Part shown: positions 52,209 to 61,562 of the stretch, piece after piece
How positions within the stretch are numbered: the stretch's first letter is position 1
How the letters are laid out: every line of letters starts with the position of its first letter
From: Streptomyces himalayensis subsp. himalayensis
GTDB lineage: Bacteria > Actinomycetota > Actinomycetes > Streptomycetales > Streptomycetaceae
Direction of reading: 5' to 3'
Assembly: GCF_013778455.1 (NCBI RefSeq)
Contig: NZ_JACEHE010000004.1
Coordinates: 347,028-411,027 of the forward strand
Length of the DNA: 64,000 bases
Notes under the pieces: generated by a model
Databases searched by the model: none
What the model saw: only the letters and a program-made list of their open reading frames with translations
Told to the model about the DNA's origin: nothing
Made by a program: the position numbers and the translations under genes

Positions 52209-52417
52209 GAGGCGGCACCGTTGTCCGGCGGCGCCTGAGATCAACATACGTGGAGGGCCCGCTCCTCAGCGGAAGGCGCGCCCGGCGAGCGATCCCCTCG
52301 GCGGACACGGCGGTGATTGAACGGAAGGCATGCGCGGGCCGTACGGATAACGGCGGCCCGATCTCCGAGCCTGGTCCGCCGCGCCACCGCCGCGCTTCGC
52401 ACGGAAGGACCTTCGGG

Positions 52418-54205
52418 TTGTCCCTCTTCATACGCTCCGGTCAGCTGCCGGACACGGGTAGGCCAAGCACGAGCCCGGAGGACGCCCCGGCCCCGGAGGA
52501 CGCCCCTGCCCCGGAAGGCTCTCCGAAGCGCGGCGGCGCCGGCTGGCGGGACAAGTACCCGGCCGTGGCGCGGGTCGTGGCCACGCTGACCACAGCCCTG
52601 GCCGCCGTCCTGGTGCTGTCGGCCCTGCTCCTGCCGAACGCGCCGACCCGCCTCACGCCCGGCGCATTCATACGCATACCGGTGGAGGCGATATGCGGCG
52701 CAGCCGCATTCCTCGTCCTGCCACCGAGGGGCAGGCAGGCGGCGGCCGTGCTCGCCGGGGTCGGCCTCGGCCTGCTGACCGTCCTGAACTTCCTCGATCT
52801 GGGCTTCAGCGCGGTCTTCGGCCGAAGCTTCAACCCGGTGCTGGACTGGATCCTCCTCGACGACGGCGAGTCGTTCCTCAGGGACTCCGTGGGCCGGACG
52901 GGCGCGATCCTGGTGGTGATCGCGGTCGTGGTCCTCGTCATCGCCCTGTTCGTTCTCATGGCGCTGGCGGTCGTCCGGCTGAGCCGCCTCATCACCCGGC
53001 ACAGCGCCGCGGCGACCCGTACCACCCTGGTGGTGGGGACTGCCTGGATCACCTGCACGGCTCTCGGTGTGCAGGTCGCCGGCGCACCGCTCGCTTCCAG
53101 GAGCACGGCCGACGTCGTCCAGGACCGCGTGGACAGAGTGAACGCGACCTTGAAGGACGAGAAGGCGTTCGCCACGGAGGCGGGCGTCGACGGCTTCGCC
53201 GACACCCCGCCCGACGAGCTGCTGACCGGGCTACGCGGCAAGGACGTCATCTTCACCTTCATCGAGAGCTACGGACGCACAGCGATCGAGGACCCGGAGA
53301 TGGCCTCGCACATCGGCGCAGTGCTCGCAGACGGCACCCGGCGGCTGCGCGCGGCCGGGTACGCATCCCGGAGCGGCTGGCTCACCTCACCGACGTACGG
53401 CGCCGGCAGCTGGCTGGCCCACTCGACCTTCGCGACGGGCCTGTGGATCGACAACCAGCAGCGCTACCGCAGCGTCACCGCCGGCGACCGTTTCTCCCTC
53501 GTCAGCGCCTTCCGCCGCACCGACGCCTGGCGCACGGTCGGCATCATGCCGGGCGTCACCAAGTCCTGGCCGGAGGGAAGGTTCTACGGCTTCGACAAGG
53601 TCTACGACTCACGCGACGTGGGGTACGAAGGCCCGAAGTTCAGCTGGTCGACCATGCCCGACCAGTACGCCCTCGCGGCCTTCGAGCGTCTCGAGCACGG
53701 CAGGCCAGGCGACAAGCCGTTGATGTCGGAGATCATCCTGACCTCCAGCCACAACCCCTGGGCTCCCCTCCCCAGGACGATCGGCTGGGACGAGGTCGGT
53801 GACGGCTCCGTCTACAACGCCATCGAGAAGGCGGGCAAGGACCCCAAGCAGGTATGGAAGGACTCCGGCCAGGTGCGCACGGAGTACCGCCGTTCCATCG
53901 AGTACTCCCTGAACACCCTCGTCTCCTACGTGGAGAAGTACGGCAACAAGAACACGGTGCTCATCTTCCTCGGCGACCACGAGCCCGTCCGGACCGTCAC
54001 CGGCGACAGCGCGAGCCGTGACGTGCCGATCGCCATCGTCGCCCGCGACCCGGCCGTGCTGGACCGCATCTCCGACTGGGGCTGGCAGGAAGGCCTCAAG
54101 CCCGGCCCCGATACCCCGGTCTGGCGCATGGACGCTTTCCGCGACCGCTTCCTGACGGCGTACGGCACCGGGCCAGGGACCACATCATCCTCTGCGCCCC
54201 GATAG
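52418..54205 (+). CDS. LTA-synthase-like sulfatase-family membrane protein
   Basis: About 595 residues. The N-terminus is acidic with two EDAPAP repeats, then about five membrane helices (residues about 50-240). An extracellular alkaline-phosphatase/sulfatase-fold domain follows, with IFTFIESYGRTAIED (metal-site region), STFATGLWIDNQQRY, EIILTSSHNPWAP and FLGDHEPVR (metal ligands Asp/His). The architecture matches LtaS-type phosphoglycerol transferases, here possibly acting on a wall or membrane glycopolymer. The TTG at 52418 is chosen because GGAAGGA lies eight bases upstream. Confidence 0.8.
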   Translation: MSLFIRSGQLPDTGRPSTSPEDAPAPEDAPAPEGSPKRGGAGWRDKYPAVARVVATLTTALAAVLVLSALLLPNAPTRLTPGAFIRIPVEAICGAAAFLVLPPRGRQAAAVLAGVGLGLLTVLNFLDLGFSAVFGRSFNPVLDWILLDDGESFLRDSVGRTGAILVVIAVVVLVIALFVLMALAVVRLSRLITRHSAAATRTTLVVGTAWITCTALGVQVAGAPLASRSTADVVQDRVDRVNATLKDEKAFATEAGVDGFADTPPDELLTGLRGKDVIFTFIESYGRTAIEDPEMASHIGAVLADGTRRLRAAGYASRSGWLTSPTYGAGSWLAHSTFATGLWIDNQQRYRSVTAGDRFSLVSAFRRTDAWRTVGIMPGVTKSWPEGRFYGFDKVYDSRDVGYEGPKFSWSTMPDQYALAAFERLEHGRPGDKPLMSEIILTSSHNPWAPLPRTIGWDEVGDGSVYNAIEKAGKDPKQVWKDSGQVRTEYRRSIEYSLNTLVSYVEKYGNKNTVLIFLGDHEPVRTVTGDSASRDVPIAIVARDPAVLDRISDWGWQEGLKPGPDTPVWRMDAFRDRFLTAYGTGPGTTSSSAPR

Positions 54206-54208
54206 CTG

Positions 54209-54232
54209 CGGGGCACCTCAGGAGGTGCCCCG
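54209..54232 (+). terminator. Terminator after the sulfatase gene
   Basis: CGGGGCACCT and AGGTGCCCCG form a perfect 10-bp stem with loop CAGG, starting 4 bp after the stop. Confidence 0.7.
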
Positions 54233-54457
54233 GTGCCCCGCAGGCAGCCGCACTCCGCACTCGGGTGGCGGCGCCACCGTTATCCGATTCCGGCCTTCAT
54301 CCGATTCCGGCCCTCGCGAACGGCCTGCCTGCGAATACAGTTGTGCCTGGCCGCAACTGGCGAGGGTGGACGACCACCGGGGAGCGGCCTCGTTCCGATG
54401 TGAGCGTCGACCGCCTGGGCGCCTCCGTCAGCGACGTCCCGCTGAGGAGTCCATGGC

Positions 54458-55615
54458 ATGCAACTGCGCTACGGAACCAACCCGCAACAGGCAGCGGCAC
54501 ACGCCGCACCGGTGACGCACGGCAGGTGGCCGGTCCGGGTCCTGCACGGACAACCGTCCTTCATCAACATGCTGGACGCGCTCAACGCGTGGCAGCTCGT
54601 GCGTGAGGCGAGCCAGTCGCTGGGCAGGCCGGCAGCCGCCTCGTTCAAGCACGTCTCACCCGCCGGCGCGGCCGTGTCCGGACCCGTAGATGACGTCACC
54701 GCAGAGCTCTACGGAGTCGCCGGTGACCGCGTCTCCGCCCTGACCAGCGCCTATCTGCGCGCTCGGGATGCCGATCCGAAATCCTCATACGGTGACTTCG
54801 CCGCCGTCTCGCACCCTGTCGACACCGAGCTCGCGGAGCTGCTGACCAGCGTGGTCTGCGACGGCATCGTCGCCCCCGGGTACGCGCCGGGCACGGTCGC
54901 AACGCTCGGCAAGAAGAAGAACGGCCGCTTCCTGGTCCTGGAATCAGACGAGACGTTCGTGCCGCCACCGTGTGAGGAGCGGGAGGTCTTCGGCCTGCGC
55001 CTGACCCAGGACCGCGACCAGGTGCAGCTCTCCGCCGCCCTGCTCGGCCACACGGTGGGCGGTGCACTGCCGGGGACCGCCGCGGAAGATCTGATGCTGG
55101 GGCTGGCGGTCCTGCGCTACACCCAGTCCAATTCGGTCTGCTATGTGCGTGACGGGATGACGCTGGGGATCGGTGCCGGTCAGCAGTCCCGTGTCGACTG
55201 CACCCGTCTTGCCGGGGCCAAGGTCGACACCTGGTGGCTGCGACGCCACCCAGCCGTCCGTGGCCTCGCCTTCCGGCAGGGCGTCCGGCGCCAGGAGCGC
55301 ATCAACTGGCAGATCCGGTTCATCGAGGGCGATCTCACCCCGGACGAGACCACGCGCCTCGCCCAGGCACTGTCCACACCCGCCGAGGAGCTGACCATAG
55401 ACCAGCGCGAGCGATGGAGGCAGCGTCTCACCGGCGTCGCGTTCGCCTCCGACGGCGCACTGCCGTTCCGCGACAACGTCGACCATGCCCACCGCCACGG
55501 CGTCGAGTACATCGCCGAGCCGGGCGGATCCATCAGGTCAGACGAGGTCGAGGCCGCCTGCCGCGAACACCGGATAACGCTCGCCCGCACCGGCTTCAGA
55601 CTGTTCCACCACTGA
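54458..55615 (+). CDS. Stand-alone AICAR formyltransferase (PurH-like, no cyclohydrolase domain)
   Basis: A 385-residue protein matching only the transformylase half of PurH: RYGTNPQQ at residue 4, SFKHVSPAGAAV with the catalytic Lys-His about 64-65, YGDFAAVS near 108 and GIVAPGY near 139. The methylglyoxal-synthase-like IMP cyclohydrolase domain, about 200 residues in PurH, is absent. The sequence diverges from housekeeping PurH after the core. It would transfer formyl to AICAR or a related amine; a role outside purine synthesis is possible. It is monocistronic; about 225 bp upstream holds only a promoter. Confidence 0.8.
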   Translation: MQLRYGTNPQQAAAHAAPVTHGRWPVRVLHGQPSFINMLDALNAWQLVREASQSLGRPAAASFKHVSPAGAAVSGPVDDVTAELYGVAGDRVSALTSAYLRARDADPKSSYGDFAAVSHPVDTELAELLTSVVCDGIVAPGYAPGTVATLGKKKNGRFLVLESDETFVPPPCEEREVFGLRLTQDRDQVQLSAALLGHTVGGALPGTAAEDLMLGLAVLRYTQSNSVCYVRDGMTLGIGAGQQSRVDCTRLAGAKVDTWWLRRHPAVRGLAFRQGVRRQERINWQIRFIEGDLTPDETTRLAQALSTPAEELTIDQRERWRQRLTGVAFASDGALPFRDNVDHAHRHGVEYIAEPGGSIRSDEVEAACREHRITLARTGFRLFHH

Positions 55616-55877
55616 CGGCGGTCACGGCACCGGTGGGCCCCCATCCCGAGGCCGGCTGAGGGCTCGCGACCGGTGTGTCTCATGGACCGGCTCACGCGTG
55701 TGGGTCTCTTCGGTTGTGACCGTGCTGCCATCGGGTCAGTGCTGGGCCCGGTCACGCCGTACGCCGCCTGTCCGGGACGTACGTTGTGCTCGGCAGGCGT
55801 CTGCTCGCTAGGGCCTCTTCGGCTTCCGGTGCGCCCGCCGGCGTAAAGACCTCTCCGCCGAAAGAGAACCCCGGTTG

Positions 55878-57095
55878 ATGCAGTCACACGGCAGGATCGC
55901 AGCGGCGGTGCTGGCCGCCGCCGCGCTGCTGACATCCGCGGCGTGCTCCGGTACCCCGACGTCGGCCCCGCCGGCCGCTGCGGTCGCGGCACCCTCTCCC
56001 GGTGCCACGGTCCGCGCACTGACCCCCGATGTGGCGGAACAACTCGACAAGGCCGTTACCCAGACGCAGCGTCAGGCGGGTGTGCCGGGCGTCATCGTGG
56101 GGCTGTGGATTCCGGGCAAGGGCAGCTACGTGCGGGCGTTCGGAGTCGCTGACAAGAGCAGCGGCGCCCCCATGTCGGACGGGCTGCACATGCGCATCGG
56201 CAGTGAGACGAAGACCTTCACCGTGACCGCGATCCTGCGGCTGGTCGACGAGGGCAAGGTCGGCCTCGACGACCCGGTGTCGACATACGTGGAGGGCGTG
56301 CCCAACGGGGACCGGATCACCCTGCGTCAACTCGCCGAGATGCGCAGCGGGCTGTACCCGTACAGCGAAGACCCGGACTTCGGCAAGGCCTTCCTCTCCG
56401 ATCCCAACCGGAGGTTCACGCCGCAGCAACTGCTCGACTACGCCTTCAAGCACCCCGTGGGTTTCGAGCCGGGGCAGAAGTTCCAGTACTCCAACACGAA
56501 CGCGATCCTGCTCGGCCTGGTCGTGGAGAAGGCGAGCGGCCGCCGCTTCGGGGACTATCTGAAGCAGCAGGTCCTGGAGCCGAGCAATCTGGACAACACG
56601 TTCTTCCCCACCGGAGCCGAGTTCCCGGAACCGCACGCGCACGGCTACACCACCCAGACGCCGAACGGCGAGGTCGCGGATGCGACGAACTGGGACCCGT
56701 CCTGGGCGTGGAGCGCCGGAGCGATGATCTCGGACCTGTCCGACCTCCGCGAATGGGCCCGTATCGTCGCGACGGGCACGCTGCTCAAGCCCGCCACGCA
56801 GGCAGAGCGACTGCGTACCCTGCCCACCGGCGACCCCGGGACCGGATACGGCCTCGGCATCTTCAACAGCCACGGCTGGATCGGGCACAACGGTTCCCTG
56901 CCCGGCTACCAGTCGGTGACCGTTTATCTGCCGTCGGCCGAGGCGACGCTGGTGATCCTCACCAACACCGATACCTCCTACGAGGGCAACGAGAACAGCA
57001 CGCTCTTCGCGAAGGCCGTCACCACCATCGTGACGCCCGCAAACGTCTACGACCTGCCGCCCACACCGGTCACCTCGGCATCACCGTCGCGGTGA
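55878..57095 (+). CDS. Serine hydrolase lipoprotein, DD-carboxypeptidase/beta-lactamase fold
   Basis: A 405-residue exported protein with lipobox SAAC (Cys about 23). The class C-type domain carries S-E-T-K (Ser about 109, Lys about 112), YSN in FQYSNTNAILLG (about 210) and HNG in IGHNGSLPGY (about 340). It is akin to Streptomyces R61-type D-Ala-D-Ala carboxypeptidases, so trimming of wall peptides is the best guess. The ATG at 55878 is preferred to the preceding TTG. The 262-bp upstream gap shows no gene. Confidence 0.87.
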   Translation: MQSHGRIAAAVLAAAALLTSAACSGTPTSAPPAAAVAAPSPGATVRALTPDVAEQLDKAVTQTQRQAGVPGVIVGLWIPGKGSYVRAFGVADKSSGAPMSDGLHMRIGSETKTFTVTAILRLVDEGKVGLDDPVSTYVEGVPNGDRITLRQLAEMRSGLYPYSEDPDFGKAFLSDPNRRFTPQQLLDYAFKHPVGFEPGQKFQYSNTNAILLGLVVEKASGRRFGDYLKQQVLEPSNLDNTFFPTGAEFPEPHAHGYTTQTPNGEVADATNWDPSWAWSAGAMISDLSDLREWARIVATGTLLKPATQAERLRTLPTGDPGTGYGLGIFNSHGWIGHNGSLPGYQSVTVYLPSAEATLVILTNTDTSYEGNENSTLFAKAVTTIVTPANVYDLPPTPVTSASPSR

Positions 57096-57193
57096 ACGCG
57101 CGCTTCAGCGTCCGCTGTCCGCGCATTCGTCGCTGCTCCCGCCGCTGTGGCACTGGTGTCCGATCTTGGTCCGCCTGGGCGGCCGGAGGGGTG

Positions 57194-58165
57194 TCACGGG
57201 ATGAGCAGGGCCTTGCCCGGGACCGAGCGGGCCTCTATCGCGCGGTGGGCGTCGGCGGCCTGGGACAGCGGGAACTCCCGTGAGATCACCGGGCGCAGCC
57301 GCCCCGCTGCCGCCTCCGTGAGCGCTTTCGCGGCCAGCCGTACGATCTCGGGCGCGTCGAACTGCACGTCTGCGATGCCCCGCAGGGCGATGCCGCGCCT
57401 CCGTGCACTCGCCTCGTCGAGCTCCGCGAAGCCGCCGCTCGGCGCGCCATGGGCGGATACGCGCCCGCCGTCCGCCACCAATGCGAAGCCATGGCCGCCG
57501 AGTTCGCCCCCGACACCGTCCAGCAGCACGTCCACGGGAAGTCCGCCGCACGCCTCCCGCACGCGCTCCGTCCAACCGCCCTCCGTGTAGTCGACGACGG
57601 CGTCGGCGCCCAACCGCTTGACCATCGCCAGCTTCTCGGCGCCCCGAGCGGCCCCGACGACCTGTGCACCGGCCGAGTGCGCGAGCTGGACCAGCAGCGT
57701 GCCCATGCCGCCCGCGGCTCCCAGAATCAGCACCCGTTCGCCCGGCTTGATCGCGATGCCCTCCATGATGCCGATGCCGGTCACGCCGTCGTGCGCGAGC
57801 GCGGCCGCCTCCCGGGAACCGAGGCCCTCGGGGACCGGCACCAGGCGGTCCACGCCGGTAAGGACGAGTTCTGCGTACGCACCCCTCGTGCCCGCCCCGG
57901 CGAGGACCCGGCGGCCGATCCAGGACGGGTCGACGCCCGGGCCGACGGATACGACGGTCCCGGCGGCCGCGCCGCCCGGCACATAGGGCGGAGTGATGCC
58001 GAATGCCTCGCCCCAGTCCCCGCGGCGGATCTGCGTCTCGACGTAGATGGTGTCGACGGCCTCGGCGCGTACGACGACCTCTCCGTCGCCGGGCACCGGG
58101 TCGGGCACGTCCATCGGCACGAGGACCTCGGGCCCTCCGTATTCCGCTACTCGTACGGCACGCAT
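57194..58165 (-). CDS. NADPH:quinone oxidoreductase, zinc-free MDR family
   Basis: A 323-residue quinone-reductase-like MDR enzyme. The N-terminal RAVRVAEYGGPEVL is typical. The cofactor motif is ILGAAGGMGTLLVQLA (about 148-163), with ARGAEKLAMVKRLGADAV for the NADPH phosphate. Zinc ligands are missing, as expected in this subfamily. It has a MerR-type promoter 60-90 bp upstream of the ATG at 58165. Transcription may therefore rise with redox-cycling quinones, as with SoxR targets in Streptomyces. Confidence 0.88.
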   Translation of the reverse strand: MRAVRVAEYGGPEVLVPMDVPDPVPGDGEVVVRAEAVDTIYVETQIRRGDWGEAFGITPPYVPGGAAAGTVVSVGPGVDPSWIGRRVLAGAGTRGAYAELVLTGVDRLVPVPEGLGSREAAALAHDGVTGIGIMEGIAIKPGERVLILGAAGGMGTLLVQLAHSAGAQVVGAARGAEKLAMVKRLGADAVVDYTEGGWTERVREACGGLPVDVLLDGVGGELGGHGFALVADGGRVSAHGAPSGGFAELDEASARRRGIALRGIADVQFDAPEIVRLAAKALTEAAAGRLRPVISREFPLSQAADAHRAIEARSVPGKALLIP

Positions 58166-58223
58166 GCGGTTCACCCCTCGATTCGGCCGGGTGCGGACCA
58201 TCCGACCGGCCGGTCAGGGTGCC

Positions 58224-58254
58224 AGTCTCAAACCTCGATCACACTTGAGGTCAA
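58224..58254 (-). promoter_or_regulatory. MerR/SoxR-type promoter with 19-bp spacer
   Basis: On the minus strand TTGACC (58249-58254) and GAGACT (58224-58229) are separated by 19 bp. The spacer holds the partial dyad ACCTCAAGT...GATCGAGGT. A 19-bp spacer is the mark of MerR-family promoters that need the regulator to untwist DNA. It drives the quinone reductase. Confidence 0.55.
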
Positions 58255-58662
58255 GGCGCCGTGTGTCCAGGCGCGCCTGCCGGTGGCCCAGTCACCGGAA
58301 ATCGGCCACCGGAACTCGGCCACCGAGGGCGCCCGGGCCGGTCGCATGCTCATTGCGTTCGATTCTGTTTCCCGGTGCGTCCACGGGGCAGCCGTCGGGT
58401 GTCGGTCCGGAGCCGAGGGTCATGACGACGGCGCAGTGGGCCCGCTCCTCCTCGGGCCCGGACCCACTCTCCCCGGGCAGCGGGCCACTGCGCAGGCCGC
58501 TGCCCTCCAGCCCATCCATACCGCCCCAGGGAGGTGCCTGCGCCGAGCAGCCGAGCAGCGGGAGCGGGTGAGCCGCTGAGCAGCAGAGACTGAGGGGCAG
58601 CCGAGGAGCAAGGCGGGACGCGCCGGGGCTGCCCACCACGGAGCCACGTGTCGGAGGTACGG
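58255..58662. other. Long leader of the pyruvyl-transferase operon with a stable hairpin
   Basis: About 400 bp without a supportable gene. At 58475-58505 GGGCAGCGG and CCGCTGCCC form a perfect 9-bp stem, with inner CC/GG pairs, 158 nt before the start. The rest is purine-rich with GAGCAG-like repeats. It could be a structured 5' leader or an upstream terminator. Confidence 0.45.
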
Positions 58663-60009
58663 ATGACCGCGAACCAGGGCACAGGGACAGCCGGCGCACG
58701 GGCACCCGCCATCGGGGTGCTCGGCTCCTACGGCGGCATCAACATCGGCGACGAGTCGATCCTGGCCTGCGTGCTGGGATGCCTGCGCGCCTCCCGGCCG
58801 GACGCGCGGCTGGTCGTCTTCAGCAGGAACCCCGACCACACCAGGGCACATCACGGCGCCGCGGACGCGGTCACGTGCTGGGAGGGGATCAGCCAGCAGC
58901 AGATGCGTCAGTCGCTGTCCGGCCTCGACCTGCTGGTTCTCGGCGGCGGCGGTGTCCTGTACGACGGTGAGGCCCGCCGCTATCTGCGGCTGGTGAGCGC
59001 CGCGCAGGAGCTGGGCCTCCGCACGTTCGCCTACGCCGTCGGTGCCGGTCCGCTGCGCGAGGCCGAGGACCGCAAGGCCGTACGCACCGCTCTGGCCAGG
59101 ATGGACGACGTGGTGGTGCGGGACGACGAGTCCCGGCTGGTCCTGGAGGAGGCGGGTGTCCAGCGGGACATCGCCGTCACCGCGGACCCGGCCATGATGC
59201 TCACGCCCGGCGCCTTCAGCGAGCGGATGCTGCGGCACGAGGGCATTCCGGACGGTGCGCGCCTGGTGGCCATGTCCGTACGGGAGCCGGGCCGGGCGGC
59301 CGAGCATCTGGACGTGGCCGACTACCACGCGCTGCTCGCCGATGTCGCGGACTTCCTGGTAAGGCGCCTGGATGCGTACGTGGTGTTCATGCCGATGGAG
59401 CGGCAGGACGTACGCCACGCGCACGCGGTCCTTTCCCATATGACGGCGCCGGACCGGGGGCGGATCCTCCACGGCGAATACAGCCCCGCGCAGTTCCTGG
59501 GCTTCATGCGGCACGTGGATCTGGCCGTGGGGATGCGGCTGCACTTCCTGATCTTCGCCGCGCTGTCCGGTGTGCCGTTCCTGCCGCTTCCGTACGCGGG
59601 GAAGGTCTTCGACTTCGCCCGCAGGCTGGGGGCGCCGGCGCTGGTCGGGGTGGCGAGAGAGCAGGCGGGCCTGCTGATCGCGGAGGTGGACCGGCTGTGG
59701 GACGAGTATCCGAAACAGCGTGATCATGTCCGCGCGCGCGTCGCGGAGCTGCGCGAGCTGTCCCGCGTGACGTGCGGGCGCTGTGCGGTGCTGCTGGCCG
59801 AAATCGACCCGGCCGGGTCACGGACCCTGGCCGCCTCGGATGGACGGCCCTGGGCAGCCGCTGCCGCGCAGCACCAGGGGTCCGTACCGGTCACCGGAAC
59901 CCCGGCCACCGCGACCCTGCCGCTGCACGGCGGGCACACGTCCGGCCTGGGCGGCGCGGCCACGTCCCCTGCGGAGGGAGAAGCCGATGCCGGTTCTCAA
60001 GCCACCTGA
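58663..60009 (+). CDS. Polysaccharide pyruvyl transferase family protein
   Basis: A 448-residue CsaB/PssM-like enzyme. GVLGSYGGINIGDESIL opens the first Rossmann-like lobe (about residues 19-35). LLVLGGGGVLYDG is near 94, FAYAVGAGPL near 125, and VGMRLHFLIFAALSGVPFLPLPYAGKV (described, about 290-316) is the pyruvyl-transferase signature. The last 60 residues are low-complexity. It would place a ketal pyruvate on a sugar of a wall or exported polymer. GGAGG precedes the ATG. The end overlaps the FAD enzyme gene by 23 bp. Confidence 0.82.
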   Translation: MTANQGTGTAGARAPAIGVLGSYGGINIGDESILACVLGCLRASRPDARLVVFSRNPDHTRAHHGAADAVTCWEGISQQQMRQSLSGLDLLVLGGGGVLYDGEARRYLRLVSAAQELGLRTFAYAVGAGPLREAEDRKAVRTALARMDDVVVRDDESRLVLEEAGVQRDIAVTADPAMMLTPGAFSERMLRHEGIPDGARLVAMSVREPGRAAEHLDVADYHALLADVADFLVRRLDAYVVFMPMERQDVRHAHAVLSHMTAPDRGRILHGEYSPAQFLGFMRHVDLAVGMRLHFLIFAALSGVPFLPLPYAGKVFDFARRLGAPALVGVAREQAGLLIAEVDRLWDEYPKQRDHVRARVAELRELSRVTCGRCAVLLAEIDPAGSRTLAASDGRPWAAAAAQHQGSVPVTGTPATATLPLHGGHTSGLGGAATSPAEGEADAGSQAT

Positions 60010-61429
60010 GAAGCCGCGCTCCGTCGTGCTTCCGCCGCGAGAGGCCATGCACGCGGGCACGGCCGACGTACTCGTCGTGGGTGGCGGACCGGCCGGCCTC
60101 GGCGCGGCGCTCGCCGCCGCGGAAGCCGGGGCCGATGTGATCCTCGTCGAGCGGTACGGCTTTCTCGGGGGCAACGCGACCGTGGCCCTCGTCATGCCGC
60201 TGATGTCCTTCCACAATGAGAAGAAGCAGGCCATGGAGGGCGACTCCACCCGTCTGCTGCCCACCGACCACGGGCAGGGCGAACCGGTGGTCGCCGGCGT
60301 GGTGTCACGGCTCCTCGAGCGGCTCACCGAGCACGGCGGCGCCATTCCGCCGTCGGTCGAGACCGGCTACACCGTGCCGTTCGACCCCGAGATCTTCAAG
60401 CTCGTCGCGCTGGACATGCTGGACGAGGCGGGCGTGCGGCTGCTGCTCCACTCCTTCGCGTCCACGGTGCTGCCGCTTCAGGACGGCCGGCGGGTCGTCT
60501 TCGAGAGCAAGTCGGGCCCCGTCGTGATCGATGCCCAGGTGGTCGTCGACTGCACCGGCGACGGCGACATCGCGGCGGCCGCCGGCGCCCGGTACGAGAT
60601 GGGACGGCGCGAGGACCACTTGACGCAGCCGATGACGCTGATGTTCCGCGTCGTGGACTTCATGCAGCCGGAATTCGCCGCATACGTGCGCGAGCATCCC
60701 GACCAGTGGCGCGGCGTCCATGGCCTGTGGGACCTCGTCAAGGACGCGACGGAGCACGGCGAACTGGTCCTGCCGCGTGAGGACATGCTCTTCTTCGCCA
60801 CGCCACACCCCCACGAGGTCAGCGTCAACAGCACCCGCGTCACCCGGGCATTCGGCACCAGCGTCTGGGACCTGACCCGCGCCGAACACGTCGCGCGCCG
60901 CCAGATGGAGCAGATCGACCGCTTCCTGCGCAACCACGTACCGGGCTTCGAGGCCTCGTACATCGCGCAGAGCGGCGTACAGATCGGCGTACGCGAGAGC
61001 CGCCGCATCCTGGGCGACTACCAGCTCACCGGCCATGACATCCTCGCCGCCTGCCATTTCCCGGACGCGATCGCGCACGGCGCGTACCCCGTCGACATCC
61101 ACAATCCGCGGGGCTCAGGGACCACGCTGCGGCGGGTGCCCCGCGGCAGCATGTACGACATCCCGCTGCGCTGCCTGCTGCCCCGCGACACCGACCGGAT
61201 CCTGGTGGCCGGCCGCTGTATCTCGGGTACGCACGTGGCCCACTCCTCGTACCGGGTGATGCCCATCGCCATGGCCACCGGACAGGCCGCCGGTGTGTGC
61301 GCGGCCCTCGCGGTACGCATGGACCGCAGCCCACGGGAGGTCCCCGCGGCACTGGTGCAGCGCGAACTGGTCCAGCAGGGCGCCTACGTCCGCGAGGGGA
61401 TCCGGGAGGAGGTCGGCTCGTCGCTCTGA
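59987..61429 (+). CDS. FAD-dependent oxidoreductase (PF12831 type)
   Basis: A 480-residue flavoenzyme. The dinucleotide-binding motif VLVVGGGPAGLGAALAAAEAG is at residues 27-47, ILVERYGFLGGNATVALVMPL follows, and DCTGDGDIAAAAGA (about 190) and RILVAGRCISGTHVAHSS (about 405) are family blocks. It probably oxidises or dehydrogenates a sugar or hydroxy compound. Its ATG lies inside the pyruvyl transferase gene in another frame, with GGAGGGAG upstream, so the two are translationally coupled and likely share a pathway. Confidence 0.87.
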   Translation: MPVLKPPEKPRSVVLPPREAMHAGTADVLVVGGGPAGLGAALAAAEAGADVILVERYGFLGGNATVALVMPLMSFHNEKKQAMEGDSTRLLPTDHGQGEPVVAGVVSRLLERLTEHGGAIPPSVETGYTVPFDPEIFKLVALDMLDEAGVRLLLHSFASTVLPLQDGRRVVFESKSGPVVIDAQVVVDCTGDGDIAAAAGARYEMGRREDHLTQPMTLMFRVVDFMQPEFAAYVREHPDQWRGVHGLWDLVKDATEHGELVLPREDMLFFATPHPHEVSVNSTRVTRAFGTSVWDLTRAEHVARRQMEQIDRFLRNHVPGFEASYIAQSGVQIGVRESRRILGDYQLTGHDILAACHFPDAIAHGAYPVDIHNPRGSGTTLRRVPRGSMYDIPLRCLLPRDTDRILVAGRCISGTHVAHSSYRVMPIAMATGQAAGVCAALAVRMDRSPREVPAALVQRELVQQGAYVREGIREEVGSSL

Positions 61430-61562
61430 ACGCACGTGGCAGCAAGCAGATCACGTGTGAGGCGTGAGCCGTGTGCCGCGCGTCAGTCATGCGCCGCGTG
61501 GTGGTGACTTCGTCTCCCGGGAGTCGCATCGGTAACGATGGGCCGGTTCGGCCCACTACCTC

